Shown: positions 12,671-24,800 of the stretch, piece by piece
How positions within the stretch are numbered: the stretch's first letter is position 1
Layout: the number at the start of each line of letters is the position of its first letter
Notes under the pieces: generated by a model
Told to the model about the DNA's origin: nothing
Database searches by the model: none
What the model saw: the letters and a program-made list of their open reading frames with translations, nothing else
Made by a program: the position numbers and the translations under genes
Assembly (NCBI RefSeq): GCF_900496995.4
Contig: NC_044006.1
Coordinates: forward strand, 31,309,120 to 31,373,119
Source: Aquila chrysaetos chrysaetos
Taxonomy: Eukaryota; Chordata; Aves; Accipitriformes; Accipitridae
Length of the DNA stretch: 64,000 nt
Reading direction: 5' to 3'

Positions 12671-14336
12671 TATCTGGTTTCTATTAGATCGTCTCCTCCT
12701 TTCCCATCTGTCAAAGCTGCATTGCCTGTCTTCTAAAGCACTAGCCTGGAAACTTTTAGACATGTGTTTATCTTTAATTACATGAGTAGTTCCCCTAGTG
12801 CTGGTGGGAATACCCGCGTACAAGGGTAAGGGGTTAAAGTGCAGATTTATTACAGCCTCAGACTTCTTCCAGGCTGTGCTTGTGAAATAACTGAGCAGGA
12901 AGGATTAGAAAGCTGGAAGGAGTCTCAACCCTCTTACAAGCAGGACAACAATCATAAATGTTTAAAAAAAGATCAGATTTGGGAGTAAATCCTCTATCAC
13001 ATGGGTAATGTGACAGCCCCTCTGGAAAGACTGGGATAAATCTGCTGCTGCAGTAAAATGCTTCATGGCATTGTGCAGTACCTCACAAATGTAAGAGGTG
13101 ACTAGGGTTGGATGTGTGAACTTGCTGAGGGTGATAGGCCACTTTCCTCGTGAGTAAAGCTATCCTGTAATATTCCCAAAGCAACCTTGGGATCTGGTGG
13201 CTAGAACAGGAAATTATTTTCTCATCCTCAGGGTATTTTTCCAGTGCTATAAATGACTGACTGATGTTTTCAATCAGGACAATGAAAAAGTAAAAAGGCA
13301 ATCTTGAGCTGAGTTTCAAAATATATTTCTGATTTGAGCATTTTGTTTCATGTGCTGATTTCTCAGTGATCTCATTCTGAATTTCTGAGTTCATAGAAAA
13401 ATATGAAATAACTTGTGTTTCTAAGTAAAAGGCATTTCAGTGTAAAAATAGAGGGGTTTTTTATTTAAAATTCACTGCATCAAAGAGGTCTTGACAATGT
13501 TGAAAGTAAAATCAAAGTTATATGTAAATGGACAATTCATAAAAACCAATTTTTTTATAAGCAGTTTGGGGGTCGTGTGGTTTGGAGGAGTTTTGCGTTG
13601 TTTGGTTTTTTTTAAGAAATCTTAGAAATCTTAATCTTGCCAAAAAAATCTTAGTGTACTTTACTTAGAAGCCTATGCTCCATCTTTCCAGGAGTTATTT
13701 AAGCATTTATGAGCTTGTTTTTAAAAATGGGTCTCTGAGACACCTAAACACACGCACACAACTTTTACACTCTGCTAGGTAATGAATGTGCTTGTCTCTC
13801 CCAGACATCGATGGGGAAAGCTCACAGTTCTTCCAGGTGGTGCCTTTGGAGCGCTTGGCACTTTGCAGAACTGCTCCTGAAACATATAGGATCCGAGGGT
13901 GCTGCGCAGTTTGCAGGGCTGGCAATTAGCACTTTGCCCCTTTGGGCCTTCTGTACGATATATTATTTATGAAAGAAACCTTGACTAATTTAAAGTATGC
14001 AGTGCACGCTGGTGCTGTTGAATTGCAGTTGCTGAGCGGGGGAAAAGAGAAGGAGGAGATAACCGCAACTGTGAGCAGTCACAGCTTTTAAAGATGTTTT
14101 AATCAAAGGGCATAGACAAAGGCATTTTTGTTGCAAATGAATACTAAGAAAAGGGCAGTTCACAGTCCCACCACTGAGTAGAGTGTTTCTCCCAGACCTT
14201 TTCCAACATCAGGCATGTTTGTATATTTTTCCCTCAGTTGAAATAACAGCTCCGTCCAAAGGCATGGGCTAAAATAGGAGAGACTGGTCTCTACTGGCAA
14301 ACAACTGGCAGCCACAGAAGACTCCCTGCCTGGCCC

Positions 14337-14949
14337 CATAAATACTACGCTTGTATAACTAGTTGTGGCCAGATACATACGCAAACACCGCAGTCATCGC
14401 TGAACCTCAGCGCCGGAGACGGTGTCCATCACTTTTAGTGCTTATGGTGCTGCTCCTAGACACGTGCCCTGCCTCCTTGCTCCACTTTTATCCTCAGCTC
14501 TCCCCTGGGTCCCAGACAGCATCAGCCTCGCTCCCTCCCCTTGCCATTTTCTTTGCGCCTCTTGACACGGCGGCTGCAGCTCGCCTTTTGGCTCTCCGTG
14601 CCAAAGCTCCCGCATCCTCCCCTGCTTCTCTGAGAGCAGCAGCGTCTGCGGCTCTCGCTCGCCTGGCAGGAAAGATGCCTTCGCCTTGAGGCGCTGCGGC
14701 TCTCCCCCGTCCTGTTCCCTCTCCTTCGGCCTCAGCAACTCGCGGAAGAGGCAGGAAACACGGTTCCAATCCGCTGCTGGGGCAGGGGAGCGGTGATGCT
14801 GGTCCCCAGCCCCCCGGAGGACGCCTGAGCGCCGCGTTGCCGTAGAGACGGCTCCCGCTGCTCCCTAGATAAGGCGGGCAGGAGCATCAGCTGCGGCCCC
14901 AGCCCAGAAGGGTCCCGCTCCAGCCAGCCCCACCGCCTCGCACCGCTTT
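14337..14949 (+). promoter_or_regulatory. CpG-rich candidate promoter and non-coding exon 1 of PPP1R17
   Basis: This is the most CpG-rich stretch in the window outside the LTR, with a sharp rise in GC from about 14360. A TATA-like CATAAATA is at 14337-14344. An RFX/X-box-like GTTGCCGTAGAGAC is at 14836-14849. The block ends CACCGCTTT|GTAAGT, a good donor at 14950. It lies 6.7 kb upstream of the first coding exon of PPP1R17 on the same strand, fitting a gene whose exon 1 is non-coding. Frames of about 90-108 codons exist on both strands here but look like GC-driven chance. Assignment to PPP1R17 is inference; a non-coding RNA promoter is possible. Confidence 0.45.
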
Positions 14950-15000
14950 GTAAGTACTTCATCCACACGCTTCCCTCCTGCCTGCTTTCCTCTTTTCTTT

Positions 15001-15081
15001 TTCTTTTCTTTTTTGGTTGGTTGGGGGTTTTTTGGTTTGTTTTTTTTTTGGGGGGGGGGGGGTATTTTTTTTTTTTTTTTT
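15001..15081. repeat. T/G homopolymer cluster
   Basis: TTCTTTTCTTTT, GGTTGGTTGGGGG, a run of 13 G at 15050-15062 and about 18 T at 15064-15081. It lies 50 bp inside the intron after the CpG-rich candidate exon. It can form G-rich structures and is error-prone in sequencing. Confidence 0.9.
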
Positions 15082-17075
15082 CCTTTAGCAGCCACCACCA
15101 GCAAGGCAAATCGGCCATGTCACCCATGGGGACTAGCAGGAAAGCTTGGGGTCGCCACTCTGCAGGGAGCGGGCTGGCGAATCTCCCATGCGGGGAAAGT
15201 TGGGGTGCGACTGCACTGAGGCTGGAATGCATGGATGGGGCTGTGGGGAGGAGAGTGCTTTAGAGACAACTGCTTCAACTAACTTTAACTGCTGGCACAG
15301 TTCACAAGCAGGTAATACAAGCCAGCAGAGTGGGAACTGCTATAAGGACTTCTTAACCCACTACAAAGGGTTGGCATGTGCAAGGGTTAGTTTGTACATC
15401 AAGGAAACAAGGAAGACTTTGTATTTTTCGATTATCTCCAAAGACAAAAACTTTGTGACCACAACCTGTACAAATGTATCCTACTTTTTTTTTTTAATCA
15501 ATCAAAGTTTAACTGTTGGTATTTTTATTTTTTTTACAAGTTTATCAGAGGTAGCAGGAGTCAGTCCACAGCCCAACCAGGGTTTTGAACTAGCCCCCAG
15601 AAGCACACTCTCTGTGAGGGGAAACTGCTCCGAGACAATTCTGTGGGATTTCTGCATCTGCACAATTATTAGTAGGAAAAGTTTTGGGTGGAGGGAGGCA
15701 TCTGGATCAGGCTTTCAAATACCTAAGTGTTTCCTAAGAAGTTTTAAATATGCTTTAGAAAAATAATAATCAGACTAATCCGACAAGAATGCCTGGAGAG
15801 AGCAGCCTAGTGCCCAAATAACTGAAGAAGAAACTTGGTGCAATAGCATGAGACTGTCTTCTGTGCCCAGGAAGACGTCACTCCAATAGAGTAACGTTAA
15901 ACACATAGTAAAACTTGTAATGAAAAGTTTGGAATGCAAAGCAGGAACACCCAGACTTTCTACTTTTAGGGCATTTATTTTCTACTCTGACTGCAGTAGC
16001 GGGGTTGCCTTGCTTTATTCGCAAGATTTGCCCAGGAAGCAGTTGTAACGTGGCTAGGATAGGACCGGAGTATGGGTGAAGGTACATACTTGCTGGTAAA
16101 GGAGCCAAGGCTGCCTGCTGAGTGCGGGTGGAAGGATTCACATGCAGCCAGGTGTGGCACCATTCCCCTTGGCCCCTGAGCTGTTTCAGATGAGCTCTGT
16201 GTTGGGAAGGTGGGTGCAAGAGGACTACATCCAGATGATAGTATCTTATTCATTCTTCACACATTTGTAAATGACTCCATGCAAATAAGGGCCTACTCAC
16301 ACTATCATCGGACCCTGCAGAGGACATGTGACAGAAGGACGGACAGGTCTGTCTTTGCCTCTCAGGTAGGTTTATGGAGGGAAGAGAAGAACAGGTAAGG
16401 ATACTGGAAGCCTGCCTGTCCCTCCTTGCTCATGTGCTCATTGCAACCAGATAGAGAGGGGCAAAGCAATTAAAAATAATTTAGTAATCAAAACCTGTCA
16501 GGAGACCATAAGTTTGTGCATGGTGGGAGCAGATGCACCAGTCTTAAAGGGCAAACCCTGATGCCTGAGCAGCTCTTTGGGCAGGGTAGCGAAGCACTGC
16601 CCTCGGTGCAGGCTGGACTGTGGCTGCTGCAGTCCAACCTCTGCCTCGTGCCTGCGTGGGGCAGCACACTGTAAGATATTCCTGCTCGTTCCCAGGCCCT
16701 GCCTGCGGGAATGTGGACAAGCACGTATGCATGCTGTCCCACCCCAGGGCCCCAGTTGCCTCCGTTTCTGCTTTTGAACTGTCCTCTCAGCTCATGGCAA
16801 AAATATGTTCTTACGAAGTGCTCTGAATCCAGGAGAAGATAGGTAAATAGTGTCATACAGGCTTCTGTGGCAACATTGTTATTGACCTACCAAAATAAAT
16901 ACTTATTAAATTCAGATTACCTGCTGCCACCCAACAAGGATGCTCTCAAGAGTACTTTTATGTAGCATCCTTGTCAACATGCCAATGGTTTCTTTAACGA
17001 TTATGCATGTCCTGCAAACTAGTGCATGTTTTTTCTTGGGGATTTTGTCAATCGTGGAAACAAAACATTCCCCTG

Positions 17076-17153
17076 AACAAAACAAACAAACAAACAAAAA
17101 AAACAACCCCCACCCCCACAAACAAACAAACAAAAAACAACAAAAAAGAAAAA
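17076..17153. repeat. (AAAC)n microsatellite with a C-rich interruption
   Basis: AACAAACAAACAAACAAA, then CAACCCCCACCCCC, then ACAAACAAACAAACAAA and A-rich tail. Confidence 0.9.
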
Positions 17154-20100
17154 TCCACATACTTGTGGACAACACCACATGGTCTACTGAAGTCCTCAGA
17201 AGCACAGTTTGTGGAGACCTTACAAAGGGTTAGTTCAGAAATTCTAAGTATTCAACATACAAGGAAATGACATGCAGGTGTAATAAGTCACGCTCTTAAT
17301 GTACAATGGCGAGGGCTATTGACATCGATGCCCACTTAGCCCCTGTAAACATTGATAAGAACTGCAGATCAGAAAGTCATTTCTCCATCTTATAGGTAAG
17401 AATGATCACATACTGATGACCCATTTGAGAACTGCATTGTCCCTTAAGACTGGATACAAATATCCATAGGTATCTAATTTCCGTGTAGCTGCATAGCACC
17501 TACAATCATTCAATACCTATGAGAAGGCAAGAAATGGAGATTTAACCTTCCCTTATCCAAAGCCATTTCTGTGCCTAGATCAGGATCAAATGAAAAAAGT
17601 CCAGCTCTAGTTTTGTTCTCAAAGCTTTAGTTTTCTATCTTACAAGGTAGGTTTTTCTCGTGAGATTTCTTTTCAAGTTGGTTTAAATGTCACATGATCA
17701 GATGGCCTCAAAAGATTTACATCATTTTGGTAGAAATACGTAAGAGTAGCTTTGCTGAGTATTTCCTAAGCTCTAGCCTGATGACTTGCGACAAACATCT
17801 ATATTAAACCAACTGCACATTAAAATAGTAAACCAAAACTATTTTTTTGTCCATCTCTAGGCAAAATATTTTTACCTAATTGAAGCCTGGAACTGGTTGC
17901 ATCGGTGGACTTTTTGATGGAGACCCACAATTTAAGCAAAGAAAGGAATCCTATTATTTGCATGCATTTGTGTGTTTTAAGACTACATTAGCGAGTGGTA
18001 GGAGCTGTACATCTTCTTTCTCTGGATAGCTTTATTTGGGCACTTTAATCAAGCATATACAGCAACTGAGAATTCTGAAAAAAATTTCAGAGTGTGCTTT
18101 AAGCTACGTAGAATTCCAAAGCTGGTATCTAGAAAGTGAAAAGTTCAGATTATTTGTCATCTGAATCACCATCTCTTACAAGTGTGTATGCCCAAAGGAG
18201 TCCTGCTGTTACATGACAGTGACTCAGCGTGCGAGCTTATCCACATGAGGCTGAAGTAGCTTTTGCCCATACCTGCACTTTTCAGTTTTCCATATCATTC
18301 CTTGCTCTTCTCTGTCTGTAAGCAGAGCCAATCCTATTGAATGCCGATCACTTTTACAAGGAGCAAATGCAAAACTATATAGGCAAAACTAGGACTTGTC
18401 TCAACCTTTAGGGAAGCATTTAAGGCGTCTCTATCATCAGCTCTGTCTCTTCCCAAAAGTAAGAGACTGGAGGCGACTCCTTTAGGCACCTATCTCTGCA
18501 GGGGGTGCTACAGCCTAGCTGCATTGTACCAAAGTCTTAGGCTAAATGACTATTGAATCCTAATTCAAATGGAAAAATCTATATGCATTTCAGGAAGCAT
18601 CTCCCACTGAGTGTGATTTAGAGCTCCACTGTAACCATCACAGTTGCACAAGGGATGCATGTGCATCATTATGTCAAGAGATATAACAGAGTGCAAGAAA
18701 AAAACCCACCCTAGTCCATCACCTAAATAGCAAGCATTACCTACCAAGGTGACTGACAGCAGCAGAGAGCGCAAACCGTGCTAGCATGAAGGCTGCTAGG
18801 AGAAGAGTTGCACTTAACACACGAAAATCCGAGAACGTGCTTCCATTTGTAAAGGCATATTAATGACTTCATACAGTCCCCATAGCAGTCTTCCTTCCCA
18901 TGCAAAACGTTATTGGGGAAACTGTTTCTTTAGTGGCAGGGATTGATTTTAGTGGTTTGGGAAAGCGCCATTACAAAGCTCACATACATCACCTCTCCTT
19001 TGAAGGAGAGCTCTGTGTGTAATGCACAGTGACAGGATGTAACAGCACTCACAGGTTCGTGCATCATAGGCAAGGGATATACACCCAAGATACCAAAACT
19101 CGTGATACATTTTGGTAATCTTTCTCTTTTTATTCTTTTGTCACACAGACTGTCACAATGTGCAGTGTGGAAACCCTTTTGTAAGCAAGGCAATGCTGGC
19201 TGCAGGGCAAACTTTAATAAAAGAAAGAGGGGGGGCAGGTGGTGTCAGAAGTTAGGCTGTAAAGTCATATTTTAAAGCACTGAAGATGCTAAGGGCTTGG
19301 CATCTGTGACTATGAAAATGTGAAGACAGATCTAAGAGATTTATTTTAGAATATTATTTTTCAAACCACTGTATTAAGAAAAAGTAATTAAGGAAGTATC
19401 TCATAATCTGCATATACCAATCCTACATTAAGTCTCTTAACAAAGCTTAATTTTTTTTAGGTGAAATAACTCAATGAAACAACTTAGTGAAATCAAACCA
19501 AAGTTAATCATATTTTATAAGGCATTTCCAGTCAGTATAATTTACTATCAATTTTACATTTAAATTTTACTATCTATCTCAGCTTCTTTGCCTCAAGACC
19601 TGCTCAAAAAAAGTCCATAGTGTCTGAAATGGTATCCCTGATCTTACTGAAAACTTTCTAAACACAGTACCCTTCAGAAAAGAACATTTTCCCTACAGTC
19701 ATAATATTTAACCAGCGTGCCCTAATCAAACCCGATAAAATCGAATGGCATCGAATAAAAAAAGCTCTCTCAAATCACAAAATGCAGTGTGAGCCTTCAT
19801 ATGGCCAGATAAGTTTTTGTTTTAAATAAAATTACGACTGCTTCATTTTAAGTCATAGCTATAGCTTATTTATACAGTGGATATAAACAGAGCAACCATA
19901 CCACACTAAGGTGCATTCAAAGATTTCTTTATGCAGGGTCTTCCCAAGTGGAAGATTATTTTTTTCTGTAAATGCAAATGAAGTCTGCAGGCAGTATAAT
20001 CCTTTAGTACAGATGTGAGGCTGGACTGGGACTGTTCTGCAGTGAACAGCTGGAGGTCAAACCCCTTACCCAGGCCTGATTCAGTAAAGTATTTAAGAAT

Positions 20101-20510
20101 TTGTAGAATTTTACAAATTTTTGTGAATTTTGAATACTGAAGGGTATGGGAGTTAATCCATAAGTACACTATGAGTCAATGTTCCTGACCTTTATTACTG
20201 TCAGCCAGTGTTTCTCCACTTACTTTGAAGTCACTGGAGTTGAGGACATGTTTTTCCATCCCCTGAAGAATTAGCTCAGTGCATGATTATGAGTGCGACC
20301 TTTCATATTTTGTTTGGCAAATATTTATGTGACTGGATTTTGCTTGAGGATTAATTGTTCTTTATATAGATGCAAGTTTTGTCATAGAAATGAGGTTAAC
20401 TCCCCTACTGTTCTGCTGCTTGTTGACAAACAACCACTGCAATTTACAGAGAAATAATATAGGTAATTTCTTTACCTCTGGCAAAACAAACTCCCATGGC
20501 ACAGTCTTCT

Positions 20511-20700
20511 ATTTTCCCATCCTCCTTTTCACTGTTTTTGTCCAACTGCCTTTTCTTACACTTTTCTCTTTTACTTACCTTTCCTTCTCTACCTCCCCTT
20601 CTTTCCTCTGTTTTTTCCCAATTCCTCCTGTCTTTCTTCTACTATTCGTGTTGCCTCCTGCTTTTTTTTCTCTTCCTTATTGCTTTCCTCCTCCCTACAA
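20511..20700. repeat. Pyrimidine-rich tract
   Basis: About 190 bp with very few purines on the plus strand (CTTTTCTCTTTTACTT, CCTCCCCTTCTTTCCTC, TTTTTTTTCTCTTCC), about 1 kb upstream of the first PPP1R17 coding exon. The 121-codon frames that cross it are products of the biased composition. Confidence 0.75.
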
Positions 20701-21664
20701 GGAATTCACAGTCTGCTCTTATTCCCCAAAAATGGGGAACAGAGGTTGTGAGTAAGAAACTACCACAGGTGTTGCTGGCTGAAGGGAGATACCCAGATCA
20801 CTTAGACTGCACCTTCAAGTTGAAGGTTTTTTTTTCCTTTAACGTTGCTCTGTCATTCTGATGGGTTTCTGCTAAGCAACCATAGAAATGATCAGCAGTA
20901 AAAAAATGATCTAATTTCCTTCTTCCTGTGACTCAGAGTGAGCGAGTCCAGCATCAAAGCTGAGCCTGGGGGATGCTAGGGGAGCTCGGGTAGGAGGCTG
21001 GACTCCGGGACTCCCTGCACTTGTGAGTAAAGGGGGATAAACCAGCCAAAACAGCAATTCAGTGAGATGTACAGAGCACGGGCACTTAAACAGCTTTGTG
21101 AAACGGGTTCCCATGCTCTCACCAAGGTGATGAGTAAGCCTGCTTCATGCTGGCTTTGGGGTCAGCGGGCACTGGCCGTCTTTCAGAGGCAGCACTCACA
21201 CCGGGGTCTTCAGGGGTACCCAAGCTGTCTTAGAAGATCTGGACTTGGAAGACTAACTCAACAGCATTCATAATTAAAGTTAGATTGTATGATAAATACC
21301 AAATATGACCCTTAGTTTACAGTTGAGAAAAAAAATGGAGAAGAAAACCAGAACAAAACATCATATTTCCTAGCATTTGTTTTGTGTATGTGATAGCACT
21401 TCCTGTATGATCAAAGTCAGTATTCTTCTGCAGAGACAACATATTTCCTGTGCTAGTGTGGGCTGCTTACAGCAAGTTAGGTGGAAAAACGGGATATCAG
21501 ATGTGTAACGAAGGCGGTGAATAAATGCATCTCTTAGCATGCGTGAGCAAAATCAAGCCAGCAGACTGCATGACAGAGAGCAGCTGGAAGACAAGAACTT
21601 CCCATGATCTGGCTAGCAAGTGGATACATAACACCGGTATATCTGTTTTATGTCATGCTGCTGC

Positions 21665-21690
21665 TTTTTTTTTTTTTTTTTTTTTTTTTT
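21665..21690. repeat. T26 run at the acceptor of the first PPP1R17 coding exon
   Basis: An uninterrupted run of 26 T that serves as the polypyrimidine tract, followed directly by GGTATAG. Confidence 0.95.
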
Positions 21691-21728
21691 GGTATAGTAG
21701 CTTCAAAGAGGGAGAAAAGCCCATTTCA

Positions 21729-21810
21729 ATGATGTCAACAGAATGTGTTCAGCCACTTGATATCCCAGAAGACAGACTGGACAAGCGAGAGTCACACTGT
21801 AGCCATTTAG
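21729..21810 (+). CDS. PPP1R17: PPP1R17 first coding exon (residues 1-27 plus one base)
   Basis: It encodes [20 protein letters not shown] followed by ESHCSHL and ends CATTTAG|GTAAGT, a strong donor. The two adjacent ATGs give the Met-Met start also seen in human; I chose the first. The exon probably begins at 21698 or 21701, since a run of 26 T (21665-21690) followed by GGTATAG forms the acceptor, leaving about 30 nt of 5' UTR here. An open frame runs further upstream through the T-run, but it has no resemblance to the protein and crosses the acceptor, so it is not counted. Confidence 0.95.
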
Positions 21811-24800
21811 GTAAGTGTTATTAGATGATGTCATTGCAGTAATTAGAGAGGTGTTGTCTTCACATCGTTAGGTCCTGTCCAGTGTCCATTTTTCCCCCCC
21901 CAGCAACACAACTGAGCCCTCATGAAACCTGATAGATTACACCTTCTGCTGACACTTCTGATGCCAGATGCAAAGGCAAAGAGCATTTTTCCTGCATATA
22001 AATATCAGCCGAAGCTCTAGCACCAAGTTAATTAAAGAGGAGGAAGGAAAAAGAGTCATTGTTCTTTTCCCTGGAAGAAAAAGTAGAGCAGTTTCTTCAT
22101 TTATACCACAATAAACTGAAAGCTAGGATATAGCTGAGCCTTCCCTGAAAACATTTTCCATATGCAATTTCAGTAAAAGATTTCAAACACCGGCTTCGCC
22201 TCCACTGGGGTGGCTTTCTAAATACTTTTTCTCCTTCATCATCTATCTGTTTCCTCTCTTGAACCTATTTCATACATAACTTCTGCACTGAGAGTACCAC
22301 AGGCATCTTTGCTCCACCACACTCCTAAATACCAGACTTCATACTTGATAGATGTGCTTTTTGCATATTCATAGTCTGCCTCTGCTTCAAATGCTATTTC
22401 TTCACTCCTGCCTTGCAAAATTGTCATGAAGATTTAGCAACCCAGACACAAAAATCTATTTGCTCGTCGTTACCCTTGTGATGACAATAATGAAACACAA
22501 ATGTAATTTCATCTGCTTGTCAAAAAAAGTGTCTCACCGCAGGCGAGCACAATTTTATAAACTTTGTTTATCTGGCCTGCAAGGAAGGTATCCTAGTTCT
22601 GCCTCTGCCACACGGCAGTTCTAGCCACAGGCACCACTTTTACAACTGCTGGTATACCAAACATAATTGTTCCACGAAATTACTTATTTAAATAAGTACA
22701 GAACAAGTCCCATTTTACAGTCGGGAAACTGAGGCAGCGGGAGGTTAAATGAGCTCATTAGGACTGTGCAGGAAGCCTGTGGGGGCCAGAAAAAGACCCC
22801 ACATCTTCCAGGGACTTCACCCGGAGGTCATCCTTCCTGTGTCTACCCACAGGCTCGCAGACCTGCAGCTGTCTCATATAGCACGAGAGGGCCTAGAACC
22901 AGTCCCGTTGTGCCCAAGTCTGCAGTCAGGGGTTGGGTAGGGGTGTGGGGGACCCAGCTGAAGCTAAACAAGCAGCTTTTAAGAAATCAGAGCATTGGCT
23001 TGTGTGATGATACTAATGACAGGCTATCTTCAATATTTTTGGCTTGCATGAGCACCCAGAAACTCAGATCCTTGCAGAAAAACCATGCTGACCATCTGAG
23101 TCATCTGGGTCAAGGCTTGTTTTAAGGAAAAACCAAAAATCCAGTGTAATGTTACGTAAATCAAAAGCGAATACCAGCTGCTCAGCAGCTCTGGAAATAA
23201 AGCCAACTCTTGAAGGGAACAATATATTGGCTCGGTTTACCAATACCTCAGGCTGACCCCAGACATGTAAATCTTTCCTTCACAAAAGTGCCCTTGTAAC
23301 TCTTGAAGACACAGCCTGCACAGTTAGCGCTGGACGAAACAGGGACGGCCATGGGACCTCTGCACTTGATGGTGCAGCCTTCCCTCTGCCATGTAACACA
23401 CAGCTGCCCACAACTCTCTTCCTCTGCTTTATGTCTACCACCTACGATGCAGAAGGACCACCTAAGTCACTTGACTCCCACGTAGTATGGCATAGAGGCC
23501 TCTTGTGCCAACCTTCTATTTAAGAGATATTTCTCCACAGGCATTTTAATTTACTTGGATGAAAGCAGTATTATTAAAGCTTTTCTTTTCACCATCTGGT
23601 TTATTATTTCCCCTCAGTTTCAATTTCTATTCATCATTTGTTTGTTTGTTTGTTTGTTTGTTTTCCCTGCAGAAGATCTTTCAGACCAGCTGATTAAGAG
23701 CTGTGACCTCAAAAAGAAACCAAGGAAAGGTAAAACCATCCCGGCTTCCCAAAACACTGAACAGGAGCAAAAAAAGCCAAGGAGAAAAGATACACCGGCT
23801 TTGCACACCCCACCACCTCTAACAGGTGAGCAATGCATCTCTTGACTTTGAAATCCCAATTCAGCTGAGGGGACTGAATCTGGGCAAAGGTCTGGAGACC
23901 CCTCATTCACTTATGTCCCCTTGGATGTGGGCAAGAATGCAGGTCCATGCCATGTGCACCTGGGAAGGCAAGCGAACAGAGAGGCTGACTTTCTCAAAGG
24001 CATTCCCTGTTAGATGAAGGGTTTTCTCACAGGGCCTGGGAATACCAAGGTGAGTGGGTGTGCACTCCGGAAAATGTGCTCCCCTGAAGCTTATAGTCTT
24101 GCTGCCTTTACATGATAAATGATGTCTATTTACCTCTAGCTGCTGAGCCATGCTAGATGTACCAATTTGATCTCATCCAAAATCCAGAAGGATCCAGTTC
24201 AGCCCCTGCACTTTCTTGTGAAACTCATACCCAGTGCTCAGGGGGAGGCTGAACAGGGATAAGGCTGGGAGGAGACCAGAGAAGCACACAAGCCAGATGC
24301 AGGTTGCTCCTCCTGGAAATCGCAGGGGTCTTGTGCTTATGGGGACTCTGGCAAAGGGCGGGTGTTTTGGGAAGCCAGAAACCACCGCAGCAACAAAGGG
24401 GCTCCTTGTAGGATGCTCCCTGCTGCTGTGCATCCACAGACCTCCGACATTCGAGAGCCAAATGCCACCAACCTGGGGAAGGGAAGAATGAGCAGCAGAC
24501 TGCCACTGAAACCTGACAATCTTCCAAGATCAGCAGTGGGAATAAATGTTTGTCGCTTCTCTCTGCTAACAAGCACTCCTTGTTGTGCTCTCTGGGGAGA
24601 GAGCTGTGCTGTTGTATCAATATCAACTGCATTGAGTTCTTCTTCCCGTGCTGCACATACATGGAGGAGTTAGCCAGTAACTACTTGCATGGTCCCCTGT
24701 GTACCAGCAACAATTCACCAAGTCAAAAACAAGCAGCTGGGATTTTCCAGTATTTGTAATCCAGATATTGAACTTGACTCTGTTCAGCTTTCACATGTAT

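Larger units (their letters stand above)
6224..14336. other. Noncoding upstream region
   Basis: Apart from the 10412-10584 block and the TA/TG microsatellite, I see no gene. A 14-bp perfect palindrome, GTTGATTAATCAAC, is at 7031-7044. No exon of a further upstream neighbour such as ITPRID1 was recognised. Confidence 0.55.
14950..21697 (+). other. PPP1R17: Probable PPP1R17 intron 1
   Basis: If the CpG-rich block is exon 1, this 6.7-kb stretch is the first intron, from GTAAGT to TATAG. It holds the T/G cluster, the (AAAC)n repeat and the pyrimidine tract. A 206-codon frame at 15146-15766 looks like chance. Confidence 0.4.
21811..23672 (+). other. PPP1R17: PPP1R17 intron between coding exons 1 and 2
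   Basis: GTAAGT...CTGCAG, 1.86 kb, containing the palindrome, the MIR fragment and the (TTTG)6 repeat. Confidence 0.93.

Noticed and set aside
1..14336. Expected neighbour ITPRID1 upstream of PPP1R17
   Set aside because: Looked for because of the remembered human gene order; no exon recognised, so it is absent, farther away or too diverged to see by eye.
14363..14769. Frames of 91-108 codons on both strands in the CpG-rich block
   Set aside because: Alanine/arginine-rich on both strands as expected from GC content; no start context or homology.
15146..15766. 206-codon plus-strand frame after the CpG-rich block
   Set aside because: It contains phenylalanine runs from T tracts, matches nothing known and has no splice or start context. 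Treated as chance.
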